Source: CAYMCQ01 sp964389025
Lineage (GTDB): Bacteria; Verrucomicrobiota; Verrucomicrobiia; Limisphaerales; CAYMCQ01
DNA length: 25,643 nt
Direction of reading: 5' to 3'
Assembly (NCBI GenBank): GCA_964389025.1
Contig: CAYMCQ010000060.1
Location: forward strand, 1 to 25,643
The notes beneath the pieces were generated by a model. The model was not told the origin of the DNA and did no database searches. It saw only the letters and a list, made by a program, of their open reading frames with translations. Below are positions 7,177 through 14,900 of this stretch, in pieces. Numbering within the stretch: position 1 is the first letter of the stretch; each line of letters starts with the position of its first letter. The translations under genes and the position numbers were made by a program.

Positions 7177-7253
7177 GTTCTTAATCTTAATCCTAATCTT
7201 GCTCTTAATCATTCCGGCGGATTTCGATTAGGATTAAGATTACGATTAAGAAC
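7177..7253. repeat. GATTAR-hexamer palindrome, copy A
   Basis: The left arm 7177-7210 reads GTTC followed by TTAATC/CTAATC hexamers. The right arm 7226-7253 reads GATTAG, GATTAA, GATTAC, GATTAA, GAAC. They are near-perfect inverted copies around a 15-nt loop, so RNA from either strand could form a long AU-rich hairpin. It begins 8 nt after the fabG stop and could end or stabilise the fabG transcript. A second copy is at 10764-10840. Confidence 0.8.
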
Positions 7254-7261
7254 CCGTTGCC

Positions 7262-8005
7262 CTACATCACCATCCCGCCATCCACCGTCAAAACCTGTCC
7301 CGTCACGTAACGCGCCGCCGGACTCGCCAGAAACAGCGCCGCGCCCGCGATGTCTTCCGCCAAACCGAATTTGCCCATCGGAATTTGCTTGAGAATGTTC
7401 GCCTTCAGTTCCTCGCTCAAATCTGAAGTCATGTCGGTTGTGATGAAACCGGGCGCGATCGCGTTGACCGTTACGCCGCGCGACGCCAGCTCGCGCGCCA
7501 CCGATTGCGTGAACCCGATCAAACCCGCCTTGCTCGCCGCGTAATTGCACTGGCCGGGATTGCCGATGAGTCCGCTGATCGAAGAAATGTTGATGATGCT
7601 TCCGGCGCGTTGCCTGGCAAAAACGCGGAAGAACGCCTTCGTGAAAAGAAATGCGCCCTTGAGATTTGTGTCCAGCACCGCGTCCCAATCTTCTTCGCTC
7701 ATCCGCATCAGCAAACCATCTTTAGTAACACCGGCGTTGTTCACCAGAATGTCCACGCGCTTCGTCTCCACCAAAATTTTCTCGCCGGCTTCCTCGACGG
7801 CTTTGGAATCAGAAACGTCAACCGCGTGCGCCCATGCCTTTCGTCCGAGCGATCGAATTTCTCCCGCGACTTTTTCTGAGTTTTCCTGCGTGCGCGAAAC
7901 GCAGACGACGTCCGCGCCTTCGCTCGCGAATTTCAGCGCGATGGCGCGACCGATTCCCCGGCCCGCGCCCGTTACGATTGCGATCTGGTTCTCAAGTTGT
8001 TTCAT
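7262..8005 (-). CDS. fabG: 3-oxoacyl-ACP reductase
   Basis: NADPH-dependent short-chain dehydrogenase that reduces 3-oxoacyl-ACP after each condensation. At 247 residues it has normal length. Visible are the nucleotide-binding TGAGRGIGRAIA (12-23), the VDVSD Asp, NNAG (89-92) and the catalytic set Ser142, Tyr155 and Lys159 (NISSISG, NYAASKAG). The family-typical end is TGQVLTVDGGMVM. ATG 8005 fits the family N-terminus. It lies between fabD and acpP on the same strand, which supports fabG over other SDRs, but repeat-filled gaps separate it from both. Confidence 0.95.
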   Translation of the reverse strand: MKQLENQIAIVTGAGRGIGRAIALKFASEGADVVCVSRTQENSEKVAGEIRSLGRKAWAHAVDVSDSKAVEEAGEKILVETKRVDILVNNAGVTKDGLLMRMSEEDWDAVLDTNLKGAFLFTKAFFRVFARQRAGSIINISSISGLIGNPGQCNYAASKAGLIGFTQSVARELASRGVTVNAIAPGFITTDMTSDLSEELKANILKQIPMGKFGLAEDIAGAALFLASPAARYVTGQVLTVDGGMVM

Positions 8006-8017
8006 GCTGGCAATTCT

Positions 8018-8215
8018 TTAACCACGAATGGGCACGCTTGTCACGCCGAAGCGAGCGAAGGCGGAAATGAACACGAAAATTTTCATTCTTCTTCCTCTCC
8101 CCGCGAGGAACGAGCGGGGAGAGGATTGAGGAGAGGGGCGTCCAGAAAAAACTTGTGACAACGCTCCTCTCCCCGACCCTCTCCTCTCTCCTTCGTCGCG
8201 AGGAGAGGGAGAAAA
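8018..8215. repeat. Repeat cluster between fabD and fabG
   Basis: The 224-bp fabD-fabG gap is almost wholly repeat-like. At 8018-8078, ACCACGAATGGGCACG and AATGAACACGAAAATT resemble the two halves of a dispersed repeat. They are split by CACGCCGAAGCGAGCGAAGG (about 8042-8061), which looks like a second element. At 8094-8124, CCTCTCCCCGC pairs with GCGGGGAGAGG in an 11-bp hairpin. At 8128-8174, GAGGAGAGGGGCGT pairs imperfectly with ACGCTCCTCTCCCC. Further CTCTCC/GGAGAG inverted copies run to about 8211. In RNA from the fab strand this is a heavily folded spacer. Confidence 0.7.
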
Positions 8216-8229
8216 CAGCGCATCCCGCA

Positions 8230-9159
8230 TCACGCTGCCGTCGCTTTCACAGTTGCCTCCAGACTCGCCACGTCCGCCACGTTCAACAGCTGCGCGCTCT
8301 TATCAATCCGTTTCATGAAGCCGCTCAACGCCGTGCCTGGGCCAAGCTCGATGAACCGCGTGAAACCTTGCGACAGCAAATAACGCATCGAATCTTCCCA
8401 TCGCACGGAAGAAGTGACTTGCTCGACCAGACGAGTTTTGATTTCTGAAACTTCGCCGTGCGGTTTGACAGTCACGTTTGAAATCACCGGCACTTTCGAC
8501 GAATTCAACGCGACGCCATCCAGTGCGGCTTTTAATTTCGGTTGTGCGCTCGACATCAGCTTCGAGTGATACGCGCCCGCGACCGTCAATGGCAACGCGC
8601 GCTTTGCGCCTTTTGATTTCGCCAGTTCACACGCTTGATTGATTTTTTCCGCCTCGCCGGAAATCACGATTTGGCCCGGGCAATTCAAATTCGCCAGCTC
8701 CACGCCAGCAGCGTCGCAGACTTCGCGCGTCGCCGCTTCGTCCAGACCGATGATTGCCGCCATGCTGCCGCGCGTCGCGTCACACGCCTCTTGCATGAAA
8801 CGACCACGCTGGCGGACAAGTTTCAATCCATCCTCAAAACTCATCGCGCCCGCCGCCGTCAGCGCTGTGAATTCGCCGAGCGAAAGTCCCGCCGTCGCGT
8901 CGAACGCGAGATTCGGCGCTCGCTCGCGAAGCAATTGGAACGCCACCCAGCTCACGAGAAAAATTCCCGGCTGCGCGTTTTCCGTTTTCGTCAATTCGGC
9001 TTCGGGACCGTTGAAGCAGACCGACGCGAGATCGTAACCGAGCGCGGCATTGGCGCGGTCGAACCAGTCCTTCGCGTTGGGAAAATATTCTGCCAAGTCC
9101 TTGCCCATGCCGACGACTTGCGCGCCTTGGCCTGCGAACAACAAAGCTGTTTTGCTCAT
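8230..9159 (-). CDS. fabD: Malonyl-CoA:ACP transacylase
   Basis: Transfers malonyl from CoA to ACP, supplying the extender for FabF. ATG 9159 (MSKTALLFAGQGAQ) gives a 309-residue protein beginning right at the conserved FAGQGAQ; the frame opens 13 codons earlier (9198) without conserved sequence. The nucleophile lies in GLSLGEF (Ser93 from this start) and the partner His in GAYHSKLM (His198). The ENAQPGIFLVSW segment holds the oxyanion-side Gln. It is the first gene of the minus-strand fab group; fabH and plsX, often adjacent, are absent. The 53-bp gap to the divergent Dabb gene must hold both starts. Confidence 0.95.
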   Translation of the reverse strand: MSKTALLFAGQGAQVVGMGKDLAEYFPNAKDWFDRANAALGYDLASVCFNGPEAELTKTENAQPGIFLVSWVAFQLLRERAPNLAFDATAGLSLGEFTALTAAGAMSFEDGLKLVRQRGRFMQEACDATRGSMAAIIGLDEAATREVCDAAGVELANLNCPGQIVISGEAEKINQACELAKSKGAKRALPLTVAGAYHSKLMSSAQPKLKAALDGVALNSSKVPVISNVTVKPHGEVSEIKTRLVEQVTSSVRWEDSMRYLLSQGFTRFIELGPGTALSGFMKRIDKSAQLLNVADVASLEATVKATAA

Positions 9160-9212
9160 GGCGGCTGTGAAATTGGCTTGCTCGTTTGGCGTTCGCAAAC
9201 AAAATCACCTGT

Positions 9213-9512
9213 ATGTTTTCACACGTTGTGATTTTCTGGACCGACCCGGCCAATCCGAAGGCCGCCGATGAATTGATCGAAGGCGTGAACAAATTGCTGA
9301 AGCCGATCCCCGGCGCGATGCATTTTCACGTCGGCAAAATGGTGGGCAGCCATCGCCCCGTCGTTGACCAAAGTTATCAAGTCGCGCTGAATCTGGCCTT
9401 CCCGAACAAGCAGGCGCAGGACGATTATCAGGTGCATCCACTGCACGTGCAATTTGTCGAGGGCGTCTTCAAGCGGGTGTGCAAGAAGGTAGTGGTCTAC
9501 GATTTTGAATAG
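9213..9512 (+). CDS. Dabb (stress-responsive A/B barrel) domain protein
   Basis: A 99-residue protein consisting of a single dimeric alpha/beta-barrel domain. Family signs are the opening FSHVVIFWTDP, the middle SYQVALNLAF and the HPLHVQFVEGVF segment near the end. Members of this family are small cytoplasmic dimers of mostly unknown role, some linked to stress or small-molecule chemistry. ATG 9213 is chosen; TTG 9186 is in frame but adds residues outside the domain and would shorten the gap to fabD. No signal peptide is present. It is followed by a repeat and then sppA. Function remains unassigned. Confidence 0.85.
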   Translation: MFSHVVIFWTDPANPKAADELIEGVNKLLKPIPGAMHFHVGKMVGSHRPVVDQSYQVALNLAFPNKQAQDDYQVHPLHVQFVEGVFKRVCKKVVVYDFE

Positions 9513-9519
9513 ACCGCAA

Positions 9520-9583
9520 ACAAAGCTCCAAATTCCAACATCCAAGCTCCAGAGAAGCTCCAAACTTCAAGCACCAATGCTCC
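9520..9583. repeat. AAGCTCCAAATTCCAA dispersed repeat
   Basis: Directly after the Dabb stop there is a low-complexity stretch built from AAGCTCCA units (for example AAGCTCCAAATTCCAACATC, then CCAAGCTCCAGAG and GAAGCTCCAAAC). The opposite strand would encode W/G/L-rich peptides such as SLDVGIWSF. I recall this type as a widespread intergenic repeat in related genomes. It fills about half of the 120-bp gap before sppA. Confidence 0.55.
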
Positions 9584-9632
9584 GTTCAAACCACTTGCCC
9601 GCGTTTGCCCATTGGTTTAGCCTTCGAGGACT

Positions 9633-10763
9633 ATGGAAAATTTCGAAAGCACTCCGCCTCCGCTCAATCCCGCGTCGCCGCCTCCGGTCATCACGTTGCC
9701 GCCAGCGCCACCCCGCAAACCCAGCGGGCGCGGCTGGATGATCTTTGGAATCATCGCGCTGGTGCTGCTTGTCATCAGCGTGCTCGGAAACTTCACGCAA
9801 TTTTTCGGCGGCATGATGAGCATGAATGTTTCACATTCGCGCCAGGGCGGGCCGAAGTTGGAGGAAGTGGTTCTCGAAGACCACGGCACCTCGATCAAAA
9901 TTGCAGTCGTTGAAGTCGAGGGGATCATTTCCAGCCAGATAAAGCAGGGCGGCTTTGACATCGTGGGTTTGGTCCGTGCGCAGCTCGAACGCGCCGCCGA
10001 ATCCGACAAAGTCAAAGCAGTCATCCTCAAAGTGAACTCTCCGGGCGGCGAAGTGCTGGCGTCGGACGAAATCAACCGCGCGATTAAACAATTCCAAGCG
10101 AAGTTTCGCAAACCGGTCGTCGCTTCCATGGGAAGCCTTGCGGCTTCAGGCGGTTATTACGTTTCCGCGCCGTGCGAATGGATTGTCGCGAACGACCTGA
10201 CGATCACCGGCAGCATCGGCGTGATTTTGCACAGCCTGAATTATCACGGGCTGATGGATAAAATCGGCTTGCACTCGGAAGTTTACAAAAGCGGAAAGTT
10301 CAAGGACATGCTCAGCGGCTCGCGCAGGCCGGAGGAAACGACCGACGAAGAGCGCGCCATGTTGCAAAAGCTCATTGATGAGACTTACAAAAAATTCAAA
10401 GGCGTCGTTTCGGATGGCCGCTCACGGCCATTCAAGCCCGATGGCAAAGCCGGAAAAAATCTGAGCAGCGACTGGGAAGATTACGCGGACGGGCGCGTGT
10501 TGTCCGGCCAGGAAGCTTTTGATCTTGGGTTTGTGGATGAACTCGGGAATTTTCAAACTGCTTTTGCACGAGCAAAAAAACTTGCCGGAATCCACAAGGC
10601 AAATCTCATCCAATATCGGCAGCGGGTTGACCTCGCCGATCTGTTTTCGTTGTTTGGAGAAAGCCAGTCGCAGTCTAAAGTGATCAAGGTGGACGTCGGA
10701 ATGGAGATGCCGAAACTCGAAGCCGGCCAGTTATATTTTCTTAGTCCAACTTATTTGCACTGA
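9633..10763 (+). CDS. sppA: Signal peptide peptidase SppA (S49 family)
   Basis: Membrane-anchored serine protease degrading cleaved signal peptides. The 376-residue length fits the short, single-domain form. A Pro-rich cytoplasmic N-terminus (1-33) is followed by one transmembrane helix (about 35-55, WMIFGIIALVLLVISVLG). The protease domain contains VEGIIS, VKAVILKVNSPGGEVLASDEI, and the nucleophile Ser172 in MGSLAASGGYYVS. The general-base Lys is probably Lys224 in SGKFKDMLSG; the 52-residue spacing equals that of the Bacillus enzyme. GRVLSGQEAFDLGFVDELG closes the domain. ATG 9633 has GAGG only 3 nt upstream, a poor Shine-Dalgarno spacing. Neighbours give no clear functional link. Confidence 0.94.
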   Translation: MENFESTPPPLNPASPPPVITLPPAPPRKPSGRGWMIFGIIALVLLVISVLGNFTQFFGGMMSMNVSHSRQGGPKLEEVVLEDHGTSIKIAVVEVEGIISSQIKQGGFDIVGLVRAQLERAAESDKVKAVILKVNSPGGEVLASDEINRAIKQFQAKFRKPVVASMGSLAASGGYYVSAPCEWIVANDLTITGSIGVILHSLNYHGLMDKIGLHSEVYKSGKFKDMLSGSRRPEETTDEERAMLQKLIDETYKKFKGVVSDGRSRPFKPDGKAGKNLSSDWEDYADGRVLSGQEAFDLGFVDELGNFQTAFARAKKLAGIHKANLIQYRQRVDLADLFSLFGESQSQSKVIKVDVGMEMPKLEAGQLYFLSPTYLH

Positions 10764-10840
10764 CTCTTACTCTTAATCGTAATCGTAATCTTCTTCGGGT
10801 AGATGTGATTAGGATTAAGAGTAAGATTAAGATTAAGAAC
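10764..10840. repeat. GATTAR-hexamer palindrome, copy B
   Basis: The left arm 10764-10790 reads CTCTTACTCTTAATCGTAAT followed by CGTAATC. The right arm 10807-10840 reads GATTAGGATTAAGAGTAAG then GATTAAGATTAAGAAC. CTTACTCTTAATC and the following TAATC pair across a loop of about 16 nt. It begins immediately after the sppA stop and ends 10 nt before the upp ATG, so it may terminate sppA or occupy the upp leader. Both copies end GATTAAGAACCC. Confidence 0.8.
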
Positions 10841-10850
10841 CCTGCCACCC

Positions 10851-11474
10851 ATGAAAGGCGTCACCGTCATCACGCATCCGCTGGTGCAGCACAATCTCAC
10901 GCGGCTGCGTGACAAACGCACCGGCCCGCAGGAATTCCGCCGCGTCTTGAGCGAAGTCGCCGCGCTGATGATTTATGAAGCGACGCGGTCATTCCAAGTT
11001 GATCCAGAAACTGTCACAACACCGCTGGCGAAAACTCGCGGCTCGAAATTAAAACGTGAAGTAGTGCTGGTTCCCGTGCTGCGCGCGGGGCTGGGAATGC
11101 TTGATTCCATCCTGCAACTGATTCCGCACGCGCGCGTGGGCTTCATCGGATTGAAGCGCGAGGAGAAAAGCTTGCAGGCGATGTTTTATCACAAAAGCCT
11201 GCCGTCGGACTTGAGGCGCTTTGAAGTCATCCTGATTGACCCGATGCTTGCGACCGGCGGAAGCGGAGTTGCCGCGATGAATCTGCTGACCGAGTGCGGC
11301 GCGAAGCACGTCCGCGTCGTCAACCTCGTCGCCGCGCCGGAAGGGATCCGCCACGTCCGGAAATTTTATCCGCGCCTGCCGATTTTCACGGCAGCGATTG
11401 ACGAGAAGTTGAACGGCAAAGGCTACATCGTGCCGGGCTTGGGCGATGCGGGGGATCGGTTGTTTGGAGTTTGA
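10851..11474 (+). CDS. upp: Uracil phosphoribosyltransferase
   Basis: Converts uracil and PRPP to UMP for pyrimidine salvage, in the cytoplasm. At 207 residues it has the standard length. Visible are the N-terminal THPLVQHNLTRLRD, VPVLRAGLGM (74-83), the PRPP-binding loop DPMLATGGS (130-138) and the uracil-binding end GYIVPGLGDAGDR (191-203). ATG 10851 is clear, but no Shine-Dalgarno site is seen; the palindrome ends just upstream. A small lipoprotein-like gene starts 4 nt after its stop. With pyrF and the nucleoside phosphorylase, it makes three pyrimidine genes within 8 kb, on different strands. Confidence 0.97.
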   Translation: MKGVTVITHPLVQHNLTRLRDKRTGPQEFRRVLSEVAALMIYEATRSFQVDPETVTTPLAKTRGSKLKREVVLVPVLRAGLGMLDSILQLIPHARVGFIGLKREEKSLQAMFYHKSLPSDLRRFEVILIDPMLATGGSGVAAMNLLTECGAKHVRVVNLVAAPEGIRHVRKFYPRLPIFTAAIDEKLNGKGYIVPGLGDAGDRLFGV

Positions 11475-11478
11475 TAGT

Positions 11479-11934
11479 ATGAGAGTCGACAGCTTGAAGC
11501 TTTTTTCTTTGGTGTGCGCTTGTGCTGTGCTATTTCAAGCGTGTGATCAAAAGAGCTATTGGGAGCGAACGCTTGTTGGCCCTTTTCAAGGTGAACCATA
11601 TAAGCGAGAGCCGTCATCGTCACCTGCTTCGTCGCTCAAGTTGTCGCCGAAGTTCGTCTTGAATGTCCACTGGGAAGGCGCGACTAACGATCCCATTCTC
11701 TGCCTTCGAGAAATAAGAGGAACGTCTGTTTGGGCTCGCATTTTAGTGCCCCGTCTTGAAGGTCAAAAAGAGCCTAGAGGTCGGATAACAGAACTAACCT
11801 TAAATAAGGTCAAGACTACTAAAGATGGATTCAAAGTGCAGCTTTCGTGCTACTGGATCGGCGGCGGCAAAGAAGGTGGCATTATTTACTTGGGCACCAA
11901 CTATTCTTTTCGATATTTCGCGCTTGGGTGGTAA
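11479..11934 (+). CDS. Small putative lipoprotein, function unknown
   Basis: A 151-residue protein I do not recognise. The N-terminus MRVDSLKLFSLVCACAVLFQ followed by ACDQ resembles a lipoprotein signal, with a Lys-containing n-region, a hydrophobic core and a Cys at residue 22. The FQAC box is not ideal, so plain secretion is possible. The remainder contains LNVHWEGATNDPILCLRE, EPRGRITELTLNKV and GTNYSFRYFALGW, with no catalytic motif. ATG 11479 is chosen, 4 nt after the upp stop; an earlier in-frame start at 11446 would lie inside upp and place 11 residues before the signal. The AT-richer codon use differs from upp. Co-transcription with upp is likely from the spacing, but the pairing gives no functional clue. 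Confidence 0.72.
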   Translation: MRVDSLKLFSLVCACAVLFQACDQKSYWERTLVGPFQGEPYKREPSSSPASSLKLSPKFVLNVHWEGATNDPILCLREIRGTSVWARILVPRLEGQKEPRGRITELTLNKVKTTKDGFKVQLSCYWIGGGKEGGIIYLGTNYSFRYFALGW

Positions 11935-11944
11935 AGGGCGACTT

Positions 11945-11979
11945 GTCCTCGAATTCGGAACGGCTACGCAAACGAGGAC
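11945..11979. terminator. Weak inverted repeat between convergent genes
   Basis: GTCCTCG (11945-11951) and CGAGGAC (11973-11979) are exact inverted copies with a 21-nt loop, in the 60-bp gap between the convergent lipoprotein gene and the giant gene. There is no T-tract on either side, so a terminator role is only suggested by position. Confidence 0.25.
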
Positions 11980-11994
11980 GAGAGCGAGGTTAAA

Positions 11995-14900
11995 TCACTT
12001 TATCAGCCGGTAAAACTTGCCCGAGCCTGCCGCCGGATTTGTGACGTTAAACTTGTTTCCAACCACCGCAGGAACATTGGTTACCGGCTGCCACGCGACG
12101 TTTGTGAAGAACGGGTTTTTGGATTCAAGCGCAAAGTTTGTCAGGTTCGTCGTCCAGGAAATGACCACGGTGCGGCCCGCGGCGTGATTGATTCTCAGCA
12201 ACGGCGCCGCCGGGTTGTCGAACACCACCACTGTCACGCCCGCGGTGTTGTTGCCGGGGCTCAGGTCGGTTTCCACTGCGGTCACTCCGGCGAAATTGGT
12301 GAACGTGCCATCCTCGGAGGCGTTGACCTCGATGGTGATAGTCGCGCTGCCGCCGTTGGTCAGGTCATTGAGGTTGCAGATCACAACTCCGTTGGATTGC
12401 GAACAAGAACCTTGCGCCGTTTGGACCGAAAGCAGCGCAAACGCCAATGGCAATGAATCCGTCAAAACAATTCCGGTGGCGGGCGAAATGCCGCGGTTCA
12501 TGACGGTGATAGTGAAAGTGAGATTGCTGCCGGTGAACGCCGGATTCGGAGAAGCGAATTTCGACACGGACAAATCCGCCGCAGCGACGACGGTGGCGCC
12601 GGCGGACGCGGCGTTGTTGCCCGAAACAGGATCGGTCACGGTGGAAGTGACGGTGGCGGTGTTCGTGAAAGTCCCGGCGCTGGTTGCGACTGCGGTGATG
12701 GTGATGGTGGCGGTGGCGTTGCTGCCCAAATTGTTCAGAGGGCAGGTCACGACGCCGTTCACTTCCGAGGAAGTGCCTTGCGAAGTCTGCGACGACACGA
12801 ACGCGAAGCCGGATGGCAGCGCGTCCCTCACCACCACGGCAGTCGCCGTCGAAGGCCCGCGATTACTGACAACAACAGTGTAAACCAGATTGCTGCCCAC
12901 AAAGACCGAGTTCGTCGAAACGGTCTTGCTCAACTGCAAATCCGCCGAAGGAATGTTCGTCGAGACTGCGGATGCAGAATTGTTCTGCAATGCCAGATCA
13001 GCCACGGCAGAAGCCACGCCCGCCGTGTTCGTGAAAGTCCCGTTGCTCGTTGCGACAGCTGTGATGATAACGGTGGCGGTGGCGTTGCTGTCCATGTTGT
13101 CGAGGGCGCAGGTCACGGTGCCGTTTGTTTCCGAGCAAGCGCCTTGAGCTGTCTGCGCCGACACGAAGGCCAGACCCGAGGGCAACGAATCGGTCAACAC
13201 GATGTTTGTGGCCGTGGACGGCCCCCGGTTGGTGACAATGATAGTGAAGGTGACATTGCTTCCGGTGAACGCCGGGTTCGGCGATGCTGTTTTCGAAACG
13301 GACAAATCCGCCGCATCGTTAACCACCACTCCCGCGAAAGCGGAGTTGTTGGCTGAGGCTGGGTCGGCGATGCTGGAAGTGACAGCGGCCATGTTGAAGA
13401 GCAGTCCGGGCGAGGTCGCGGCCACTGTGATCGTCATGGTGGCCGTGGCGTTGTTTGCAAGGTTGCCGATGTTGCAAGTGACGGTGTTTCCGTTTGTGCC
13501 GGTCGTGCCCTGTGTGGTTTGCGCTGACACAAAGGCCAGTCCCGAGGGCAACGTGTCGGTCAACACGATATTCGTGGCTGTGGACGGCCCCCGGTTGGTG
13601 ACGATGATCGTGAAATCCAGATTGCTCCCCACAAAAACAGCGTTCGTCGCGGCCTTCTTGCTCACAGCCAGATCGGCCAGAGGATTGATCGTCGCAACCG
13701 CCGATTCAAAGTTGTTCGTAGCGACAAAATCAACCACTCCGGAAGCGACGCTGGCCGTGTTCGTGACCGTCCCGGCGACGCCCGCTTTGGCGGTGATGGT
13801 CACCGTGGCGCTCAGGCCGTTGGACAGCGTCCCCACGTTGCACGTGACGACGTTCCCGTTCGTGCCGGTCGTGCCCTGGGTCGTTTGCGCCGACACGAAG
13901 GCCAGATTCGAGGGCAACGCGTCGGTCACCACCACGCTCGTGGCCGTGGACGGCCCCTGGTTGGTGACGACGATGGTGTAAACCAGATTGCTGCTCACAA
14001 AGACCGAGTTCGTCGCCACCGTCTTGCTCAATTGCAGATCGGCCATGGGAACGTTCGTCGTCACGACGGATGCCGAGTTGTTGGCTGAAGCGAAGTCGGT
14101 CACGCCGGATGTAACATTCGCCGTGTTCGTGAACGTTCCGTTGGTGATCGCCGTGGCCGTGATGGTCAACGTGGCCGTGGCGTTGCTGGCGATTGTGCCA
14201 AGGGTGCCGGTGACCAGTCCGTTTGTCTGGGTGAAACCGCCCTGACTTGTCCCCGCCGAGACGAACGCAAAGCCGTCCGGCAACGGGTCTGTTATCACCA
14301 CGCCGCTGGCCGGCGAGGGGCCGCGATTGGTCACGATGATGGTGAAGGTGACGTTGCTCGAAACGAACGGGCTGCCGCTGGACACAGTCTTGGAGAGGGA
14401 CAGGTCGGCCAGAGAAACGTTTGTGACCACGACAGACGCCGAGTTGTTGGCTGAAGCGAAGTCGGTCACGCCGGATGTAACATTCGCCGTGTTCGTGAAC
14501 GTTCCGTTGGTGATCGCCGTGGCCGTGATGGTCAACGTGGCCGTGGCGTTGCTGGCGATTGTGCCAAGGGTGCCGGTGACCAGTCCGTTTGTCTGGGTGA
14601 AACCGCCCTGACTTGTCCCCGCCGAGACGAACGCAAAGCCGTCCGGCAACGGGTCTGTTATCACCACGCCGCTGGCCGGCGAGGGGCCGCGATTGGTCAC
14701 GATGATGGTGAAGGTGACGTTGCTCGAAACGAACGGGCTGCCGCTGGACACAGTCTTGGAGAGGGACAGGTCGGCAACAGGATTTACCGCGGTGACAGCG
14801 GAGGCGGAATTGTTGGCCGTGTCCAAGTCAATGATGCCTGATGTGACGCTGGCGGTGTTGGTGATGGCTTCATCGCCGACGACGCTGACGGTGATGGTGA

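Noticed and set aside
9160..9198. Longer fabD start at 9198
   Set aside because: The extra 13 residues are not family-like and would take up most of the divergent promoter region; MSKTALLFAGQGAQ at 9159 is the normal N-terminus.
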